Made by a program: the position numbers and the translations under genes
Notes under the pieces: generated by a model
Seen by the model: the letters and a program-made list of their open reading frames with translations, nothing else
The model's database searches: none
Told to the model about the DNA's origin: nothing
Source: CBEULR01 sp965544035
Lineage (GTDB): Bacteria > Bacillota > Desulfotomaculia > Desulfotomaculales > Desulforudaceae
Direction: 5' to 3'
DNA length: 64,000 nt
Assembly (NCBI GenBank): GCA_965544035.1
Contig: CBEULR010000011.1
Span: 1 to 64,000, forward strand
Part shown: in pieces, positions 23,429-31,425 of the stretch
Layout of the letters: each line of letters starts with the position of its first letter
Position numbering within the stretch: the stretch's first letter is position 1

Positions 23429-23860
23429 ATGAACGCCCAAGAAGTACAGCAGCGGCTGAGGCAATCCGGCTGCCGGATGACCCCCCAACGCCGGTTGATC
23501 ATTGATACCCTCCTGCGGGCGCCCGAGCCTTTGACGGCACAGCAGGTTTACGAGACGGTCGCCGCGAGTTTCCCGAATATCAGCTTCGACACCGTCTATC
23601 GCAATCTCGGTCTGCTGAACCGGCTGGGAGTGGTCAACCGCATCAACCTCAAGGTCAGATTCAACTCCCGTTTCGAAATCGCCGATGGGCACCGGCATCA
23701 CTTTGTCTGCCTGGAGTGCGGGTCTTCATTCCCCATTAATTTCTGTCCTTTTGAACAATTTGTGCCCAAAATACCGCCCGAGTCCGGTTTCCGTGTGGTC
23801 GATCACGCCTTCGAGATGTACGGTTACTGCGCCCAATGCCAAGAGGAACCGGCCAATTAG
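23429..23860 (+). CDS. Fur-family metal regulator (Zur-like by context)
   Basis: A 143-residue dimeric repressor. The winged-helix DNA-binding part contains CRMTPQRRLIIDTLLR and ISFDTVYRNLGLLNRLGVV. The metal part contains DGHRHHFVCLECG and a C-terminal CAQC, giving the two CxxC pairs of the structural zinc site plus the regulatory His cluster. The gene sits 43 bases upstream of a metal ABC transporter on the same strand, which points to zinc or another transition metal rather than peroxide sensing. ATG 23429 follows GTAGGAGGCG. Confidence 0.9.
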   Translation: MNAQEVQQRLRQSGCRMTPQRRLIIDTLLRAPEPLTAQQVYETVAASFPNISFDTVYRNLGLLNRLGVVNRINLKVRFNSRFEIADGHRHHFVCLECGSSFPINFCPFEQFVPKIPPESGFRVVDHAFEMYGYCAQCQEEPAN

Positions 23861-23903
23861 CGTTCTTGCTGTACGGTTCTTAGACATATGAGGTGACTGA
23901 TTA

Positions 23904-24683
23904 ATGAAACTGGATTCCAAAACGCCTGCCGTAAAGGTGGAAGACTTGACCGTCAGACTGGGCGGCACCCTTGTCCTCGACCGTGTCTCCTTCACCGTTC
24001 AAACAGGTTCTTTCGCGGCCATAATCGGTCCCAACGGCGCCGGCAAGACCACCCTGCTGCGCATTCTGCTCGGACTGGTGACGCCCTGCCGGGGAACGGT
24101 GCAGCTGTTCGGGAAAACACCTCGCCGCTCAAGGAACCGGCAGCACGGAATCGGCTACCTGCCCCAGCGCAAAGAGTTCGACCGGCGGTTTCCGGTATCG
24201 GCCCACGACGTGGCGATGATGGGGCGTACGGCCTGTATCGGCCTCCTCCGCTTTGCCACCGGTGACGACCGCCGCGCGGCCTCCGAAACCCTTAAGAAAA
24301 TCGGGTTAAAAGAAGAACTGATTGACCGTCCGATCGGCGAGCTCTCCGGCGGGCAGCAGCAGCTGGCCTTCTTGGCCCGCGCGCTCTGCAGCCATACACG
24401 TCTGCTCCTGCTCGATGAACCGACCACCGGACTCGATCCGGCGGCGCAGGAGCGCTTCTACGAAGTGGTGCAGATGCTGAAACACGACCTGGGCCTGACC
24501 ATCCTCGTCATTTCCCACGACTTGAGCGCCGTCAGCCGTTTCGCCGATCACTTCATCTGCCTGAACCGCACCGTACTGGTTCAGGGTAAACCGTCCGAGG
24601 TACTGGCCAGTCCCCGCCTTCAAGAAGCCTATTGGGGGCGGTCCGAAAGGCCCGCACCCGCGGCACGCCGGGAGGTGCTGTAG
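23904..24683 (+). CDS. Metal ABC transporter ATP-binding protein (ZnuC/MntB-like)
   Basis: A 259-residue ATPase. Walker A is GPNGAGKTT (near residue 47), the signature is LSGGQQQLAFLARAL, Walker B is LLLLDEPTTGLD and the switch His is in ISHDLS. YLPQRKEFDRRFPVSAHDVAMMGR is typical of the zinc/manganese subclass. It is followed one base later by the permease, and a Fur-family gene precedes it. No substrate-binding protein gene is present in the cluster. Confidence 0.92.
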   Translation: MKLDSKTPAVKVEDLTVRLGGTLVLDRVSFTVQTGSFAAIIGPNGAGKTTLLRILLGLVTPCRGTVQLFGKTPRRSRNRQHGIGYLPQRKEFDRRFPVSAHDVAMMGRTACIGLLRFATGDDRRAASETLKKIGLKEELIDRPIGELSGGQQQLAFLARALCSHTRLLLLDEPTTGLDPAAQERFYEVVQMLKHDLGLTILVISHDLSAVSRFADHFICLNRTVLVQGKPSEVLASPRLQEAYWGRSERPAPAARREVL

Positions 24684-24684
24684 T

Positions 24685-25539
24685 ATGGAAGGCATCCTGG
24701 CCTATGATTTTATGCAGCGCGCCTTCCTGGCGGGGATAATGGCCGGCATTTTATGCTCCTTCGTTTCGCTCTTCGTGGTAATGCAGCGGCTGGCTTTTGC
24801 CGGAGTGGGGGTTTCGCACTCGGCTCTGGGGGGAGTGGCGATCGGTGTGCTCACCGGCGTGAACCCGGTGCTCTCGGCCGGTCTCTTCTGCACCGCCGTC
24901 GCCTGGCTGATCGGGTTCATCAGCAGAAAGGGCGACATCCACGAGGATACGGTGATCGGAGTGCTCTTCAGCACCAGCATGGCCCTGGGGATTGCCCTGA
25001 TCAGCCTCACTCAAGGCTATTACCCCGAACTGATGAGCTTCCTTTTCGGCAACATTCTGGCGGTAACGGTGACCGACCTCTGGGCCTTGGGCACGGTCGG
25101 GACGGTGATCATCCTTTTCCTGATTCTCTGCTTCAAGGAACTGCTTTTTGTTTGCTTTGACGAGGAGGCGGCGACGGCCGCCGGCATACCGACCACCTCT
25201 CTCTACTATGCCCTGCTGACCGCCATCGCGCTGACCATCGTGGTCTGCGTGAAGATTCTGGGCATCGTGCTGGCGTCAGCCTTACTGGTCATTCCGGCCA
25301 TCACGGGTTACGAGCTGGCCCGGAACTACCGCGGGGTTCTGGCCGTATCCCTGGCCGCGGGCCTGACCGCGTCCGTGGGCGGACTGGTTTTATCTTACTG
25401 CCTTGATCTGCCTTCCGGAGCCACCATCGTCCTTTGCTCCGCAATCCTGTTCTTCGCGGCGATGCTGTTCTCTCCCCGCCGCCACTGGATCCAGAAGATC
25501 CGGGGGACGAGAACCGAAAGGGTTTCGTCCGCTCAGTGA
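24685..25539 (+). CDS. Metal ABC transporter permease (ZnuB-like)
   Basis: A 284-residue ABC-3-family membrane protein with about eight helices. Hallmarks are RAFLAGIMAGILCSFVSLFVVMQRLAF at the N-terminus, GVSHSALGGVAIG, SMALGIALISLTQGYYPELMSFLFGNIL and VKILGIVLASALLVIPAITGYELA. It pairs with the upstream ATPase to import Zn2+ or Mn2+. Its last 7 bases overlap the convergent hydrogenase gene, so no terminator separates them. Confidence 0.92.
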   Translation: MEGILAYDFMQRAFLAGIMAGILCSFVSLFVVMQRLAFAGVGVSHSALGGVAIGVLTGVNPVLSAGLFCTAVAWLIGFISRKGDIHEDTVIGVLFSTSMALGIALISLTQGYYPELMSFLFGNILAVTVTDLWALGTVGTVIILFLILCFKELLFVCFDEEAATAAGIPTTSLYYALLTAIALTIVVCVKILGIVLASALLVIPAITGYELARNYRGVLAVSLAAGLTASVGGLVLSYCLDLPSGATIVLCSAILFFAAMLFSPRRHWIQKIRGTRTERVSSAQ

Positions 25540-27329
25540 AGATAGAGCGGTTCGGCTTCTCGCCCCGGATCGGGGTAGCGGTTGCGCGGGGTGTAGGTTG
25601 TGTGCAGGAGCTTCTCGGCCATGGGGCTGCCCGGATAGCCGAGAAATTCCTCATAGAGCTTTTTCACCGCCGGGTTTTCGTGCGCCCGCCGCAGTTCACG
25701 GGTAAGATCGATGCGGTATAGGGCTTCGACCCGTTTGCGCCGGTGTTCCTCAGAGAACTCGATCCGGCCCCCCGTGCCGAAAATGGGCTGACCTCCCCCG
25801 CCGATGCATCCGCCGGGACAGCCCATAATTTCTATGAAGTGGTACTCCTCGCCCTGCTTCAGTCTTTCCAACAGCCGGCGCGCGTTGCGCGTGCCGTGGG
25901 CCACCGCTACGCGCAGCGTGCGGCCCTTGAGGATCACTTCGGCCTCCCGCACCCCGTTCAGACCGCGGACGGCCTCAAATTCCACCTGCGCCATCTCCTC
26001 GCCCTCGCTCAAGGCGAAGGCCGTGCGGATCGCCGCTTCCATCACCCCGCCCGTGGCGGCGAAAATGGTGCCGGCACCGGTTGAGATACCCAGCGGATCA
26101 TCGAATTCCTCATCAGGCAGGTTTTCGAAATCAATCCCCGCCTGCCGGATCATCCGCGCGATCTCACGCGTGGTCAGCACAAAATCAACATCACGCCTTC
26201 CCTCACTCACCAGTTCGGGCCGGGCCGCCTCATATTTCTTTGCAGTGCAGGGCATGACGGCCACCGTCGTGATCTCATCCGGGTCGAGACCCGTTTTCTC
26301 GGCGTAGTAGGTTTTGGTCAGGGCGCCCAGCATCTCCTGGGGAGACTTACAGGTGGAAAGGTTATCGATAAACTCGGGGTAAAAGTGTTCACAGAACTTG
26401 ACCCAGCCCGGACTGCAGGAGGAGATCAGGGGCAGCTTACCCCCGCCCTCCAAGCGCTCCAGCAGTTCGTGCGCCTCTTCCATGATGGTCAGATCGGCGG
26501 CGAATTCGGTGGAGAATACGGTGTCAAACCCGATGCGGCGCAGTGCGGCCGCCAGTTTTCCGGATACGACCGTGCCCACCGGCATGCCGAAAGCCTCGCC
26601 CAGCGTCACCTGAATCGCGGGAGCGGTCTGCACCACCACGTGCCGGTCGGGATCGTCCACCGCATCCCAAACCTCGTAGATATATTCCCGTTCGGTAAGC
26701 GCACCGGTCGGGCAGGCCATAATACACTGCCCGCACGTGATGCAGGCCGCCGATCCCGGATCGGTCTCAAAGGCGGGAGCGATCACCGTCTCCGCCCCCC
26801 GGTGGAGCGCGGTCAGCGCGTTCACGTCCTGCACATTGCGGCATACCGCTTCGCAGCGGCGGCACTTGATGCACTTGTTGTAGTCCCGGATCATAAAGGG
26901 GTTGTCCTCCCCAACCCGATACTTGCGGCGGCGTACGGGCAGACGCGTGCGCCGCAGCCCCACCTTGGCAGCCAGCCTGCGCAGTTCACACGTCTCGTTC
27001 CGGGGACAAACCGGGCATTCCTGGTTGTGCTCGGTCAGTAAAAGCTCAACCACCCGGCGGCGTGCCCGCCGTACCCGGGGGCTGTTCGTCCGGACTGTCA
27101 TTCCCTCCCGCACCGGGGTCACGCAGGATGCCTGCAGCGTGCGCGCCCCTTCCACTTCGACCAGGCAAACACGGCAGCAGCCCGGTTCGCTGACCCCCTT
27201 CAGGTAACACAGGGTCGGAATCTCAATCCCGTTTTCCCGGGCGACATCGACCACCGTCGCCCCCTTGGGCGCCTGGATTTCCCGTCCGTCAATCCATAGT
27301 GTCACGAGACCCTTTGTCTCCTTGGTCAT
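25533..27329 (-). CDS. [FeFe] hydrogenase catalytic subunit (HydA/HndD-like)
   Basis: A protein of about 598 residues. N-terminal [2Fe-2S] domain (LCYLKGVSEPGCCRVCLVEVEG ... SC), a His/Cys [4Fe-4S] site (EHNQECPVCPRNETCELRRLA), a double [4Fe-4S] ferredoxin (CIKCRRCEAVC; CITCGQCIMACPTGAL) and the H-cluster domain with L1 SSCSPGWVKFCE, L2 MPCTAKKYEA and L3 MGCPGGCIGGGGQP, then a C-terminal small-subunit domain. L1 has CS where the textbook motif is CC. This is the architecture of NAD(P)-linked enzymes, but no partner subunits are adjacent. The start is uncertain: ATG 27329 fits the domain boundary; ATG 27344, GTG 27305 and a longer form to 27461 are alternatives. Confidence 0.93.
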   Translation of the reverse strand: MTKETKGLVTLWIDGREIQAPKGATVVDVARENGIEIPTLCYLKGVSEPGCCRVCLVEVEGARTLQASCVTPVREGMTVRTNSPRVRRARRRVVELLLTEHNQECPVCPRNETCELRRLAAKVGLRRTRLPVRRRKYRVGEDNPFMIRDYNKCIKCRRCEAVCRNVQDVNALTALHRGAETVIAPAFETDPGSAACITCGQCIMACPTGALTEREYIYEVWDAVDDPDRHVVVQTAPAIQVTLGEAFGMPVGTVVSGKLAAALRRIGFDTVFSTEFAADLTIMEEAHELLERLEGGGKLPLISSCSPGWVKFCEHFYPEFIDNLSTCKSPQEMLGALTKTYYAEKTGLDPDEITTVAVMPCTAKKYEAARPELVSEGRRDVDFVLTTREIARMIRQAGIDFENLPDEEFDDPLGISTGAGTIFAATGGVMEAAIRTAFALSEGEEMAQVEFEAVRGLNGVREAEVILKGRTLRVAVAHGTRNARRLLERLKQGEEYHFIEIMGCPGGCIGGGGQPIFGTGGRIEFSEEHRRKRVEALYRIDLTRELRRAHENPAVKKLYEEFLGYPGSPMAEKLLHTTYTPRNRYPDPGREAEPLYLH

Positions 27330-27463
27330 CGGCTTAACCAGCATCTCGGCGCGGTCCCGGCGTTGTTCCTCCTGCTGCACGCCTGTTTGATACCTCCATC
27401 TCAGATGAACATGTGCATACCTAGTTTTTGATGCGGCACCCGGATTAATGCACAAGACCAAAA

Positions 27464-27492
27464 TTGATCACCTTTCGGCCTCCTGTTAGAAT
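27464..27492 (+). promoter_or_regulatory. Promoter of the two-component operon
   Basis: TTGATC (27464-27469) and TAGAAT (27487-27492) with a 17-base spacer, 30 bases before the GTG start of the response regulator, in the gap divergent from the hydrogenase. Confidence 0.65.
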
Positions 27493-27521
27493 ACAGTTAA
27501 CCGGCGAAAGGACGTGACTAT

Positions 27522-28211
27522 GTGGCCGCCGTATTGATCGTCGATGACGAACAGCTGCTGGTAAAGGGGCTGAAGCGCAGCCTGGAACAGGAAGGGTATA
27601 CGGTGTACGCCGCCCATGACGGAGAAGAAGGCCTGCGCGTCTTTGAGAGCGAATCCGTCGACCTGGTGCTGCTCGATGTCATGCTGCCGAAGATCGGGGG
27701 ACTGGAGGTCTGTTCGCGCATCCGGCGGGAAAAGGACACCCCGATCATCATGCTGACGGCCAAGGGAGAGGATGTCGACCGAATCGTGGGCCTGGAACTG
27801 GGTGCCGACGATTACGTGGTCAAACCTTTCAATACCAGAGAACTGCTCGCGCGCATCCGGGCGGTGCTGCGCCGCGCACATCCTTCAAACGCCGACAACA
27901 ATCGGGCCGTGATCAGGATCGGCGAAATGGTGATCGACGGCCCCAAGCGGAGGGTGAGCGTTCGAGAACACAACATCGACCTGACCGCAAAAGAATTCGA
28001 CCTGCTGCACCTGATGGCCGCCCATCCGGGCCGTGTTTACACCCGGGAAAATCTGCTGGAAGCGGTCTGGGGTTCGGCCTACTACAGTGATCTGCGTACG
28101 GTGGATGTGCACGTCCGCCGGCTGCGCGAAAAGATCGAGGAAAACCCGAAGAAGCCTCAATGGGTGCTCACCAAGTGGGGTGTCGGGTACTACTTCAGGG
28201 AGAAGGTGTAG
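27522..28211 (+). CDS. OmpR/PhoB-family response regulator
   Basis: A 229-residue DNA-binding regulator. The receiver domain has the acidic pair DDE (residues 8-10), the phosphoacceptor Asp in VDLVLLDVMLPKIGG (near 53), the Thr in MLTAKG and the Lys in YVVKPFN. The C-terminal winged helix contains LTAKEFDLLHLMAAHPGRVYTRENLLEAVWG and RTVDVHVRRLREKIE. It starts at GTG 27522 and ends 3 bases before the kinase gene, so the two form an operon. Target genes are unknown; the downstream GerMN lipoprotein is a candidate. Confidence 0.95.
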   Translation: MAAVLIVDDEQLLVKGLKRSLEQEGYTVYAAHDGEEGLRVFESESVDLVLLDVMLPKIGGLEVCSRIRREKDTPIIMLTAKGEDVDRIVGLELGADDYVVKPFNTRELLARIRAVLRRAHPSNADNNRAVIRIGEMVIDGPKRRVSVREHNIDLTAKEFDLLHLMAAHPGRVYTRENLLEAVWGSAYYSDLRTVDVHVRRLREKIEENPKKPQWVLTKWGVGYYFREKV

Positions 28212-28214
28212 ACG

Positions 28215-29624
28215 GTGCGGCTCAACATACGATGGAAGTTGGCCGCCGCGTTTTTCCTCATTACGGCCGCCGTCCTGATGGCGACCAACCTTTTTATCCT
28301 CCACACGCTGGAACTCTCCTACCTGAACGCCCGTGAGTCCACTCACCTGGCCAACGCGAACATCATTGCCCTGGCGGGGCGGGACGACATCCTGCATCAG
28401 GACCGGAGCGCCTTCTATCTGGCGCGTGATTTCGGGGAACAGATCAAGGCCCGGGTGCTGATTCTGGACACCGCCGGCCGGGTGATCGTCGATTCCTTTG
28501 ACGAATCCTGGCTGGCCGGCCGGGTTCTGCGCTACCCGGAGGTCACTGCGGCGCTGGAGGGAACCAGTGACAGCGGGCTCTATTCAATCGGCAACAGGGA
28601 AACGGTAATGAACGTGGCGGTGCCCGTGCTCCGGAACAAAACCGAGGTCATCGGCGCGGTGATGCTTATTGTAAACGTGGACGATGTCTACCAGACTCTC
28701 GCCGAGATCCGCACCCAGATGATCGGGGTCTCGCTCCTAAGCGGCCTGCTGGCTGCCGTGCTGAGCCTGGTGCTGGCACAGTTCCTGAGCCGTCCGCTGA
28801 ACGCGCTCACTCAAGCCGTCCGGCATATGGAACGCGGCGACCTGACCCAGCGCGTAGCCATCAACAGCAGGGATGAACTCGGCGACCTGGGACAGGCCTT
28901 CAACAGCATGGCCGCCCAGCTGGAAACGGTCGACCGCGCCCGGAGAGAGTTTATCGCCAATGCCTCCCACGAACTCCGCTCCCCCCTGGCCTCGATCAAG
29001 GCACTGGCCCAGTCCCTGGCCGACGGGGATGAGCGGGATCCCGCCGTTTACCGGGAATATCTCCGGGACATCGATTCCGAAATGGACCGTCTGAACCGCC
29101 TGGTGAACGACCTGCTGCACCTGGCCCGCCTGGAGGAACAAGAGTCACCCCCGCAGTTCACAAATTGTGATATCAGCGAACTGGCTGATCACGTTGCCGT
29201 CATCATGGACAGTCTCGCCCGCAGCCGCGGCGTTGCGATCGCGAAGCAGGTCGCCGACCGGCTTGAATGGACACTGGACCGCGATCTGGTCGTCCGCATC
29301 CTGTTCAACCTGGTCGACAATGCGATCCGGCACACACCCGCCGGAGGGCGGGTGACCATCGAAGCCCGGACCGCGGACAATCAGCTCCTGCTCTGTGTTC
29401 GGGATAGCGGAGAGGGCATCCCGGAGGAGGAATTGCCGTTCATCTTCGACCGCTTCTACCGGGTGGACAAGGCCCGCAGCCGGGCAACCGGCGGCACCGG
29501 GCTGGGGCTGTCGATTGTGCGGCAGGCGGTACACCGGCTCGGAGGCACCATTGAGGTGCACAGTACGCCGGGACATGGAACGGCTTTTGCAATCAGAATC
29601 CCCAAAAAAGATAACAGGATTTAA
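28215..29624 (+). CDS. Membrane sensor histidine kinase (WalK/PhoR-like)
   Basis: A 469-residue kinase with an N-terminal membrane helix (LAAAFFLITAAVLMATNLFIL), an extracytoplasmic region of about 140 residues, a second helix (MIGVSLLSGLLAAVLSLVLA), a HAMP domain (RPLNALTQAVRHMERGDL), a HisKA dimerisation domain with phosphoacceptor His in NASHELRSPLASIK, and an ATPase domain with N (FNLVDNAIRHTP), G1 (DSGEGIPEEEL) and G2 (GGTGLGLSIV) boxes. It follows the response regulator by three bases. The stimulus cannot be deduced. Confidence 0.95.
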   Translation: MRLNIRWKLAAAFFLITAAVLMATNLFILHTLELSYLNARESTHLANANIIALAGRDDILHQDRSAFYLARDFGEQIKARVLILDTAGRVIVDSFDESWLAGRVLRYPEVTAALEGTSDSGLYSIGNRETVMNVAVPVLRNKTEVIGAVMLIVNVDDVYQTLAEIRTQMIGVSLLSGLLAAVLSLVLAQFLSRPLNALTQAVRHMERGDLTQRVAINSRDELGDLGQAFNSMAAQLETVDRARREFIANASHELRSPLASIKALAQSLADGDERDPAVYREYLRDIDSEMDRLNRLVNDLLHLARLEEQESPPQFTNCDISELADHVAVIMDSLARSRGVAIAKQVADRLEWTLDRDLVVRILFNLVDNAIRHTPAGGRVTIEARTADNQLLLCVRDSGEGIPEEELPFIFDRFYRVDKARSRATGGTGLGLSIVRQAVHRLGGTIEVHSTPGHGTAFAIRIPKKDNRI

Positions 29625-29722
29625 CATTTCCGTAACATTTGTTCATTTTGATGCAATATCTACACGCTATCATATACTCAACAGGGGGTCTGACCCCCTC
29701 GCCGACGAGGAGGGGATAGATA

Positions 29723-30298
29723 ATGAGACTGAAGAAACGGTTGACCAGATCAAGAATCGGGATGCTGTTGCTGACCGGAGTCATCGCCCTGGGACTGATG
29801 GCCGCGGCCGGATGCGTAAACCCCCCCGACACCAAACCGGGCAACGGCGGGGACCCGCCGATCGGTTCACAGCCGGCCGAAACCCGGGTCACCCTCACCC
29901 TGTACTTCCCGGACGATCAGGCGATGTACCTTGTGCCTGAGCAGCGCGAAGTGGAGAAGCGCGGTGAAACCCTGGAGGAACTGGTACTTCGTGAACTGGT
30001 AAAGGGGCCCGGGGAGGCGGGAGCCGTCAGAGCCGTACCCGAAGAGGCGCGGGTGATCTCGGTGAACGTGGTGGGCGGCGTCGCCTACGCCAACTTCTCC
30101 AGGGAGCTGCAATCCAAACACTGGGGCGGCAGCGCCGGCGAAACGATGACGATCTACGCCGTCGTGAACTCCCTGGCCGAGCTGGAAGGAATCGAGAAAG
30201 TCCAGTTCCTGCTCGAAGGCGAGACGATGGACAGCCTGGCCGGACACTGGGACACCAGCGGGCCGATAGAACCGGATTGGAACCTGGTCAGGAAATGA
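29723..30298 (+). CDS. GerMN-domain lipoprotein
   Basis: A 191-residue exported protein. A basic N-terminus and hydrophobic stretch (IGMLLLTGVIALGLMAAAGC) end in a lipobox with Cys at residue 31, followed by a Pro/Gly/Asp linker. The rest is one GerMN domain (TLTLYFPDDQAMYLVPEQRE ... AYANFSRELQSKHWGGSAGE ... INSLAE-like). GerM-type proteins support spore assembly and germination in Bacillus; related lipoproteins occur widely. It lies about 100 bases after the kinase gene, with a GGGGGTC-TGA-CCCC mini-hairpin between them, and may be under its control. Confidence 0.88.
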   Translation: MRLKKRLTRSRIGMLLLTGVIALGLMAAAGCVNPPDTKPGNGGDPPIGSQPAETRVTLTLYFPDDQAMYLVPEQREVEKRGETLEELVLRELVKGPGEAGAVRAVPEEARVISVNVVGGVAYANFSRELQSKHWGGSAGETMTIYAVVNSLAELEGIEKVQFLLEGETMDSLAGHWDTSGPIEPDWNLVRK

Positions 30299-30317
30299 GA
30301 ACGATCCCGGGAACAGG

Positions 30318-31031
30318 TCAGCTGAGGAGACCCAGATCGCGGGTGAGCTGTTGCAGGTAAGCCTCGCTTGTTTCGGAAAGGCGATTGTATTGCGGATCAA
30401 GACACGTGCCCGGACGGAAGGGTTGCAGGCGGTACCGTCCGGTGCGCAGCGCCGGCACGGCCGAGACCATCTCGGCCAGCATCTCAGGCGTGTGCAGACC
30501 CGGGATCACCGTCGTCCGCACCTCCCCGCATTCCCGTTCCAGCACCAGCCGGATCGACTGTCTCACGGCTTCGGGGGCAAAGCCCCCGACCACCCGGGGG
30601 TACATCTCAAACGGCAGCTTATAGTCCACGGCCACGCGCTCCACGAGACCGCTGTCCAGCAGGCGCACCAGCAGGTCCGGGGACGACCCGTTGGTATCCA
30701 ACTTAACCGGATAATCCAATTCCCGAACCCGTTTCAGGAAGGCCACCAATCCGGGGGCCAAGGCGGCCTCCCCGCCGGTGATCACCACCCCGTCAAGCAT
30801 TTCCCGCCGGCGGGCGAGGTAGGCCAGCACATCATCCACAGGGACCGGGTCGCCGTAACGCGCCGGATCAACCAGATCCGGATTCTGGCACCACGGGCAG
30901 CGGAAGTTGCAGCCCCGGATGAATACAACGGCAACCACCTTCGACGGCCAGTCCACCAGGGACATTTTGGCCATCCCGCCGATTGGGAAGTGGGATGTGG
31001 GAAGTTGGAAGTGGGAAACACTGTCCGTCAC
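30318..31031 (-). CDS. nrdG: Anaerobic ribonucleotide reductase activating protein
   Basis: A 237-residue radical-SAM enzyme that installs the glycyl radical on NrdD. The cluster motif is CNFRCPWC (CxxxCxxC), followed by NPDLV and the SAM-binding GGEAALAPG. The domain normally starts with a short KIGGxxKxSLxDxPGK-like stretch, here PIGGMAKMSLVDWPSK. The best start is GTG 31031, placed after GGAGGGGGAGGG; this adds about 18 residues (TDSVSHFQLPTSHF) translated from a low-complexity DNA repeat. The partner nrdD lies upstream on the same strand, separated by dispersed repeats. Confidence 0.92.
   Translation of the reverse strand: MTDSVSHFQLPTSHFPIGGMAKMSLVDWPSKVVAVVFIRGCNFRCPWCQNPDLVDPARYGDPVPVDDVLAYLARRREMLDGVVITGGEAALAPGLVAFLKRVRELDYPVKLDTNGSSPDLLVRLLDSGLVERVAVDYKLPFEMYPRVVGGFAPEAVRQSIRLVLERECGEVRTTVIPGLHTPEMLAEMVSAVPALRTGRYRLQPFRPGTCLDPQYNRLSETSEAYLQQLTRDLGLLS
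30980..31018. repeat. GGGAAGT-type low-complexity repeat in the 5' end of nrdG
   Basis: Near-copies of GGGAAGTGGGATGTGGGAAGT followed by GGAAGTGGGAA lie inside the coding part of nrdG, directly after its start codon. The repeat supplies residues about 6-16. Confidence 0.7.
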
Positions 31032-31087
31032 CGGATTCCCTCCCCCTCCTAACCGAATACTCTCCTGAAAACATCTCTTGCGCCTGT

Positions 31088-31320
31088 GTCATCCGGGTTT
31101 GCCCCGGTCTCCGTTTAGCGATTCGACCATTTCCAAACTTGGTTCGGTGTGCGGCAAACCCTGACCAAGGCGGCCGATCCAGGCGGTCGGCCGCGGAGGG
31201 AGTACTGCGGAAGCGCCCGTAAACGCCCCGTCGGGGACCGCACAGCCCTCACCTGCGCTAAAATGGTGCCCGAATCGCACAAGTCGTCCGGAGGTAAACC
31301 CGGACGACACGACTCCAGTT
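31088..31320 (-). repeat. Dispersed structured repeat, copy B
   Basis: Reverse-complement relative of copy A. The 9-bp perfect hairpin GTCGTCCGG/CCGGACGAC lies at 31283-31308, followed by the same core down to CCGCCTTGG and then directly by the B-type tail (TTGCCGCACACCGAAC ... AATGGTCGAATCGCTAAACGG), without the segment that copies A and C share. It lies in the 393-base gap between nrdG and nrdD. The core has a one-base deletion relative to A (GACGGGGCG versus GATGAGGACG). Confidence 0.85.
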
Positions 31321-31375
31321 ACACTTCTCCAATGGTATCATACGCCAGTATGACACGGGTGTCTGACCACTACTT

Positions 31376-31425
31376 AATCCTTCCGCTTCTACTCACTACT
31401 AGATACTCGCTACTCACTACTCCTC
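31376..31425. repeat. CTACTCACTACT low-complexity repeat
   Basis: Direct near-repeats of CTACTCACTACT and GATACTCG just after the nrdD stop. No coding sense. Together with the repeats at 12909, 30980 and 37675 it forms a group of short-period intergenic repeats. Confidence 0.6.
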
